Shown piece by piece: positions 48,985 to 52,542 of a DNA stretch of 52,542 nucleotides (within the stretch, counting starts at the first letter, position 1; the number at the start of each line of letters is the position of its first letter). The position numbers and the translations under genes are program-made. The notes beneath the pieces are model-generated. The model saw only the letters and a program-made list of their open reading frames with translations, did not search any database and was not told the origin of the DNA. This DNA comes from [Lactobacillus] timonensis (lineage in GTDB: Bacteria; Bacillota; Bacilli; Lactobacillales; Lactobacillaceae). The DNA is taken from NCBI RefSeq assembly GCF_900240275.1, contig NZ_LT964761.1, forward strand, positions 544,628-597,169, read 5' to 3'.

Positions 48985-49434
48985 ATGAATAAGAGTCAGC
49001 ACCAAAAAATTTTAGTACCAGTTGATGGTTCGAAAATCACCCCGCGCCTGATGGACCGGGCAATTGAAGTGGCTAAGCAAAACCACGCAACGTTAGACCT
49101 CTTAAACGTAATTCAAATCGACCAGATGACTGACGGTTTCGCCTCCACGATGGAAATTGATGAGGACGGGACGTACGTCATGGTGAAAACGATTGAAGAG
49201 CGGCTTGATGACCTCAAGCAGCGTGCGGTCAAAGCTGGACTAACGGACGTGCATATTCACATGCGTTTTGGCAGTCCTAAGGAAGTCATTGCCCGCGAAT
49301 TTCCGCATGACCACCAGACCGACCTCACCATTATCGGGGCCACCGGTCTATCACGAGTTGAACGCGTCCTCGTTGGGTCAACAACCGCCTACGTCGTCCG
49401 CTACTCACCGTGTGACGTCATGGTTGTTCACTAA
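48985..49434 (+). CDS. universal stress protein (UspA family)
   Basis: 149 residues, cytosolic. It begins QKILVPVDGSKITPRLMDRA and contains the ATP-binding pattern IIGATGLSRVERVLVGSTTA (GxxGxxxxxxxxGS). Probably a stress-induced ATP-binding protein of unknown target. GGAGGGATTAGG precedes ATG 48985. A TATAAT at about 48940 is a plausible -10. Monocistronic. Confidence 0.92.
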   Translation: MNKSQHQKILVPVDGSKITPRLMDRAIEVAKQNHATLDLLNVIQIDQMTDGFASTMEIDEDGTYVMVKTIEERLDDLKQRAVKAGLTDVHIHMRFGSPKEVIAREFPHDHQTDLTIIGATGLSRVERVLVGSTTAYVVRYSPCDVMVVH

Positions 49435-49446
49435 TGTTAAGACAGT

Positions 49447-49480
49447 AAAAGGGTGCTGGCAGTTTTGCCAGCACCCTTTT
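49447..49480. terminator. bidirectional terminator
   Basis: AAAAGGGTGCTGGCA (49447-49461) pairs over 15 bp without mismatch with TGCCAGCACCCTTTT (49466-49480). It ends the Usp gene and the ptsI gene from both sides. Confidence 0.93.
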
Positions 49481-49498
49481 GTCATGGAGAAAATGTCA

Positions 49499-51220
49499 TT
49501 AGTTCAAGCTATCCTTAACTAACTTTTCAACATCCTCCTGGGTATCCATATCAAGCGCCTTTTCAACCAGGGCTGCACAGTCCTTCGTGTCCAGCTTGCT
49601 CATCATGCTCCGGGTCCGCAGGATGGAAGTTGCACTCATTGAGTACTCATCCAAGCCCATCCCCATCAGCAATGGCAAGGCCAGTTCATCACCGGCCATT
49701 TCGCCACACATTGCTGCCTTGGTGTTGTGACGGTGAGCAGCCTTGATAACATGGTTGATTAAACCAAGGAAAGCCGGGTTCAGTGGCTGGTAAAGGTAGG
49801 AAACAGCATCGTTACCACGGTCAGCAGCGAAATTGTATTGAATCAGGTCGTTAGTCCCGATGGAGAAGAAGTCAACTTCTTCAGCCATCTTGTCAGCGTT
49901 AATTGCTGCCAGTGGCACTTCAATCATCATTCCAATCTTGACGTTCTTGCCAATGCCCGGGTGATCCTTTTGTAATTCTTCAACACATTCGTTGTAAACC
50001 TTCTTGGCAGCCCGCAGTTCAGCCAGCGTCCCGATCATTGGGAACATGATTGAAATGGGGCCGAATTCAGAAGCACGGATCAAAGCACGCAGTTGCGGCT
50101 TGAAGATCTTTTCTGGGTCGTGCAGACTAATCCGGATAGCACGGTAACCCAAGAACGGGTTCATTTCCTTCGGCAGTGGCAGGTAGTCCAGCGGCTTGTC
50201 CCCACCAATGTCCAGGGTCCGGACAACTACCGGCTTGCCCTTCATGCCGACAACGGCCTTCTTGTAGGCTTCAAATTGTTCATCCTCAGTTGGCATGTGG
50301 TCACTGCCCATGTAGAGGAATTCGGAACGGAAGAGTCCAACACCGTCAGCACCCTGCTTAACGGCATCGACAACGTCATCCGGCGTCCCAATGTTAGCAG
50401 CAATTTCAAAGTCCTTGCCGTCTTTGGACTTGGAAGGAGCATCGACCATCTTAGCCCACTCAGCCCGTTCCTTTTCAAAGTCAGCAGCTTTCTTTTGGTA
50501 TTCATCCACTTCATCATCACTCGGGTCAACGATGGCATCACCATTCAAACCATCAACGATGATCTGCTGGCCAGACTTAACACTGGAAGTAATGTTTTCT
50601 GAACCAACGATTGCCGGAATCCGCAGAGTCCGTGACATGATAGCAGCGTGGCTAGTCCGGCCACCGAGGTCGGTAACCATCCCCTTGACGAACTTCTTGT
50701 CCATCTGTGAAGTGTCAGACGGAGTAATTTCGTGGGCAACGATAACCACTGGCTTGTCAATAGCAGCAATGTTTGGCAGTTGCTTGCCCAGCAGGTGGCT
50801 TAATGCCCGCTTTTCAACGTCCTTCACGTCAGCCGCACGTTCTTGCATGTACTGGTTATCCTTCATGGCAGCCAGTGTGTCTGAGAACATATCCATGACG
50901 TCAGTCGTTGCCTGTTCAGCAGTAATCTTTTGACCTTCGATTTCCTGCTGAATCTGCTTCTTCATTTCAGGGTCAGACAAAATCGCAATGTGTGCATCGA
51001 AAACGGCCAGTTCGTCGTCCCCCAGACGGTCCTTGGCGTTTTCCTTAATCTTGTTTAACTCGTCGATTGAGTCAGCAAACGCCTTATCAACCCGCTGGTA
51101 TTCGGCATCAGTATCTTCAATCTTCTTCTTATCAAAACTCAGGTCCGGGTCAACCAGCAGGTAGGCTTCGGCAATCCCGATACCATCACTGGCAGCAATC
51201 CCTTTAACAACTTTAGACAT
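49499..51220 (-). CDS. ptsI: PTS phosphoenolpyruvate-protein phosphotransferase (enzyme I)
   Basis: 573 residues, cytosolic. It takes phosphate from PEP onto His and passes it to HPr. Active-site His in DLGGRTSHAAIMSR; PEP-binding sequences GVGLFRSEFLYMGSDHMPTE, IGTNDLIQY and CGEMAGDELALPLLMGMG. The start ATG 51220 follows AAGGGAGAA; a frame opening at 51304 has no ribosome-binding site. No ptsH is adjacent, though most Firmicutes have ptsHI. It lies next to two Ula-type epimerase genes, a pathway often fed by a PTS ascorbate importer. A promoter and a cre-like site precede it. Confidence 0.95.
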   Translation of the reverse strand: MSKVVKGIAASDGIGIAEAYLLVDPDLSFDKKKIEDTDAEYQRVDKAFADSIDELNKIKENAKDRLGDDELAVFDAHIAILSDPEMKKQIQQEIEGQKITAEQATTDVMDMFSDTLAAMKDNQYMQERAADVKDVEKRALSHLLGKQLPNIAAIDKPVVIVAHEITPSDTSQMDKKFVKGMVTDLGGRTSHAAIMSRTLRIPAIVGSENITSSVKSGQQIIVDGLNGDAIVDPSDDEVDEYQKKAADFEKERAEWAKMVDAPSKSKDGKDFEIAANIGTPDDVVDAVKQGADGVGLFRSEFLYMGSDHMPTEDEQFEAYKKAVVGMKGKPVVVRTLDIGGDKPLDYLPLPKEMNPFLGYRAIRISLHDPEKIFKPQLRALIRASEFGPISIMFPMIGTLAELRAAKKVYNECVEELQKDHPGIGKNVKIGMMIEVPLAAINADKMAEEVDFFSIGTNDLIQYNFAADRGNDAVSYLYQPLNPAFLGLINHVIKAAHRHNTKAAMCGEMAGDELALPLLMGMGLDEYSMSATSILRTRSMMSKLDTKDCAALVEKALDMDTQEDVEKLVKDSLN

Positions 51221-51240
51221 TACAAATTCTCCCTTCAGCT

Positions 51241-51274
51241 TATGAGCGCTTACATCAAAGCTGATATTATTATA
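51241..51274 (-). promoter_or_regulatory. ptsI promoter with cre-like site
   Basis: Minus strand: TATAAT (51274-51269) with a weak -35, and TGTAAGCGCTCATA nearby, close to a catabolite-responsive element (TGWNANCGNTNWCA). ptsI thus has its own promoter, separate from the upstream epimerase genes. Confidence 0.5.
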
Positions 51275-51316
51275 CAACGAATTGGTCCATTTGTGACTGA
51301 CCAACTATCGTTCTTG

Positions 51317-52048
51317 TTAGTTTTCCCGCTTAGCGTGATCCTTGCTGTGGGCGTTGTTCTGCCCGTAGTAAGCGTTCTTCCCGTGCTTGCGGTAGTAGTG
51401 CTTATCAAGCAGGTACTGTGGCAGGTGAATGTTAGAGCGGTTAAGCATCATGGAGTGGTAGTCTTCTTCAGCGACGACTTCCAGCACCTTCGCGTTGTAC
51501 ACCGCCTTGGCTGGCGTCGGACCCCAGGTGAATGGGCCGTGTTGCATCACTAATGCTGCCGGAGTGGCTTCGTAGTCCAGATGGCGTTCCTTAAACGACC
51601 GAATGATGACCTTCCCGGTGTTGCCTTCGTAGTCTTCCTCGATTTCTTCCTTGGTCAACGCGTCGGCGGCTGGTACGTCGGTGTAGAAGGTGTCGGCATG
51701 CGTCGTGTTCAAAGCCGGGATGTCCATCCGGGCAGCGGCAAAGGACACCGCCCACGGTGAGTGGGTGTGGACGATCCCGCCGATCTTGGGGAAGTGGTTG
51801 TACAAGTAAGTGTGGGTTGGCGTGTCAGATGACGGGTTGAGGTCGCCTTCCACCACTTCCCCCTGCAGGTTAACGACCACCATGTCGTCAGGCGTCAGTT
51901 CGTCGTACGGGACCCCGGACGGCTTGATTACGTAAAGCCCTTTTTCGCGATCAATCCCGGAGACATTCCCCCAGGTAAAGGTTACCAGGCCGAGTTTTGG
52001 CAACTGCATATTGGCATCGTATACTTCTTTTTTCAGTTCTTCTAACAT
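51317..52048 (-). CDS. L-ribulose-5-phosphate 4-epimerase (UlaF/AraD family)
   Basis: 243 residues. The class II aldolase-like metal site is seen in [20 protein letters not shown] with the HxH pair, and [12 protein letters not shown] holds the third His. It makes D-xylulose 5-phosphate for the phosphoketolase pathway. AraD (arabinose) and UlaF (ascorbate) cannot be told apart by motif, but the upstream neighbour is UlaE-like, which favours the ascorbate/L-xylulose route. ATG 52048 lies behind AAGGAGAAGAG; an upstream ATG at 52114 overlaps the neighbouring gene. Confidence 0.9.
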   Translation of the reverse strand: MLEELKKEVYDANMQLPKLGLVTFTWGNVSGIDREKGLYVIKPSGVPYDELTPDDMVVVNLQGEVVEGDLNPSSDTPTHTYLYNHFPKIGGIVHTHSPWAVSFAAARMDIPALNTTHADTFYTDVPAADALTKEEIEEDYEGNTGKVIIRSFKERHLDYEATPAALVMQHGPFTWGPTPAKAVYNAKVLEVVAEEDYHSMMLNRSNIHLPQYLLDKHYYRKHGKNAYYGQNNAHSKDHAKREN

Positions 52049-52061
52049 CGTTCTCTTCTCC

Positions 52062-52542
52062 TTACTTTTCGATTGGTTCCTGGTGAATGCCGACGCGGGC
52101 AAAGATATCGTCAAAATAGGCTTTGGCCGCCTTTACTTCGCGAGTTGGATCCGCGTCTCCGTTGTCGCCAGCCCACATTTCAATCGTGTAACTACCGTTG
52201 TAGTTCAGCCGGACTAACTCCTTGAGCAGGCCGTCAAAGTCAACACAGCCCTCACCGAACGGAACGTTCTTGAACTGCCCCTTAAAGGTTGGCGTGACAG
52301 CCTTGGTATCCTTCAAGTGAATGGCGGCGATGTTACCAGTGAACTTTTCCAGCTGGGCTGGCACATCGTTATCCGGCCAGGCCGACAGGTTCCCCAGGTC
52401 TGGGTAAGCCTGAAGCCATGGGCTATGAATCTGGGTCTTGTAGTGGGCAATCTTAGTCATCGAGTTAATGAAGGGGTCGTCCATCGTTTCGATTGACAAC
52501 ATAACCATCTTTTCGGCAGCCATGTGGACACACTTGGCCAGG
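52062..52542 (-). CDS. ulaE: L-ribulose/xylulose-5-phosphate 3-epimerase (UlaE family), 5' end outside the window
   Basis: The last 160 or so residues of a xylose-isomerase-like TIM-barrel enzyme. Sequence blocks: [25 protein letters not shown] and [18 protein letters not shown], with Glu, Asp and His that would bind metal. It converts L-xylulose 5-phosphate to L-ribulose 5-phosphate, the substrate of the next gene 13 nt downstream. The frame stays open to base 52542, so the gene is cut by the window edge. Confidence 0.85.
   Translation of the reverse strand, partial: LAKCVHMAAEKMVMLSIETMDDPFINSMTKIAHYKTQIHSPWLQAYPDLGNLSAWPDNDVPAQLEKFTGNIAAIHLKDTKAVTPTFKGQFKNVPFGEGCVDFDGLLKELVRLNYNGSYTIEMWAGDNGDADPTREVKAAKAYFDDIFARVGIHQEPIEK

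Noticed and set aside
51317-52048. Arabinose operon araD
   Set aside because: The next gene is a UlaE-type 3-epimerase, not arabinose isomerase or ribulokinase, so the ascorbate/L-xylulose route is favoured; not fully excluded.
1-52542. tRNA, rRNA, CRISPR array or complete insertion sequence
   Set aside because: No cloverleaf-type TPsiC arm, rRNA block, repeat-spacer pattern or intact transposase was seen by eye. A tRNAscan or CRISPR search could not be run.

Overview
The window looks like chromosome of a heterofermentative lactobacillus, most likely Limosilactobacillus. This rests on moderate-to-high GC coding sequence, typical Lactobacillus protein families (PepN, C69 dipeptidase, SLC45-type MFS plus GH31 glucosidase, LTA synthase) and strong GGAGG ribosome-binding sites. 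I cannot name the species. I see no rRNA, tRNA or CRISPR array. Most of the window is ordinary chromosome in short operons separated by clear intrinsic terminators.

Layout. 1-400: remnant of a tyrosine recombinase beside inverted repeats. 396-1957: two-subunit L-serine dehydratase (-). 2120-2874: a frameshifted cupin gene and a carboxymuconolactone-decarboxylase family gene (+). 2937-13047: aldo/keto reductase; an MFS sugar transporter preceded by two LacI-type operators; an NmrA-like oxidoreductase with an Rrf2 regulator, divergent from a glycine-betaine-type ABC transporter; a LacI-family regulator divergent from a GH31 alpha-glucosidase. The transporter, regulator and glucosidase share the TGTAAACGTTTACA operator and probably form a split alpha-glucoside regulon. 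13390-19071: ribokinase, thioredoxin, TerC, RluA-like pseudouridine synthase, CorA-like transporter, C69 dipeptidase.

19469-23979 is a visibly AT-richer cell-wall island. It holds a DD-carboxypeptidase with a frameshift in a poly-G tract inside its signal peptide, a YkuD-like protein that has lost the catalytic His/Cys motif, three very small membrane proteins (one of 26 residues), and two L,D-transpeptidases. A third L,D-transpeptidase starts an operon at 48884 (-) that continues with a small membrane protein and a protein with a histone-like basic tail. This is the most system-like part of the window.

24070-32668: an FAD-disulfide oxidoreductase carrying an exact 72-bp in-frame tandem duplication, a small membrane protein, a DUF389 protein, two MFS transporters and PepN. 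32656-43098: gluconokinase-type kinase, histidine phosphatase, LTA synthase, GNAT, Nudix, ferredoxin-NADP reductase type oxidoreductase, nucleoside hydrolase and CPA1 antiporter. 43152-46546: alpha/beta hydrolase, XRE regulator with a methyltransferase-like partner, and an Rpn/PD-(D/E)XK gene interrupted by a stop codon. 48985-52542: universal stress protein, PTS enzyme I (with no ptsH beside it) and two ascorbate/pentose-phosphate epimerase genes, the last cut by the window edge.

Several genes carry small disruptions: a 1-nt loss in the integrase remnant, a 5-nt insertion in the cupin, a poly-G frameshift in the DD-carboxypeptidase, an in-frame stop in Rpn, and the 72-bp duplication. They are either real recent lesions or assembly errors, and raw reads would decide.
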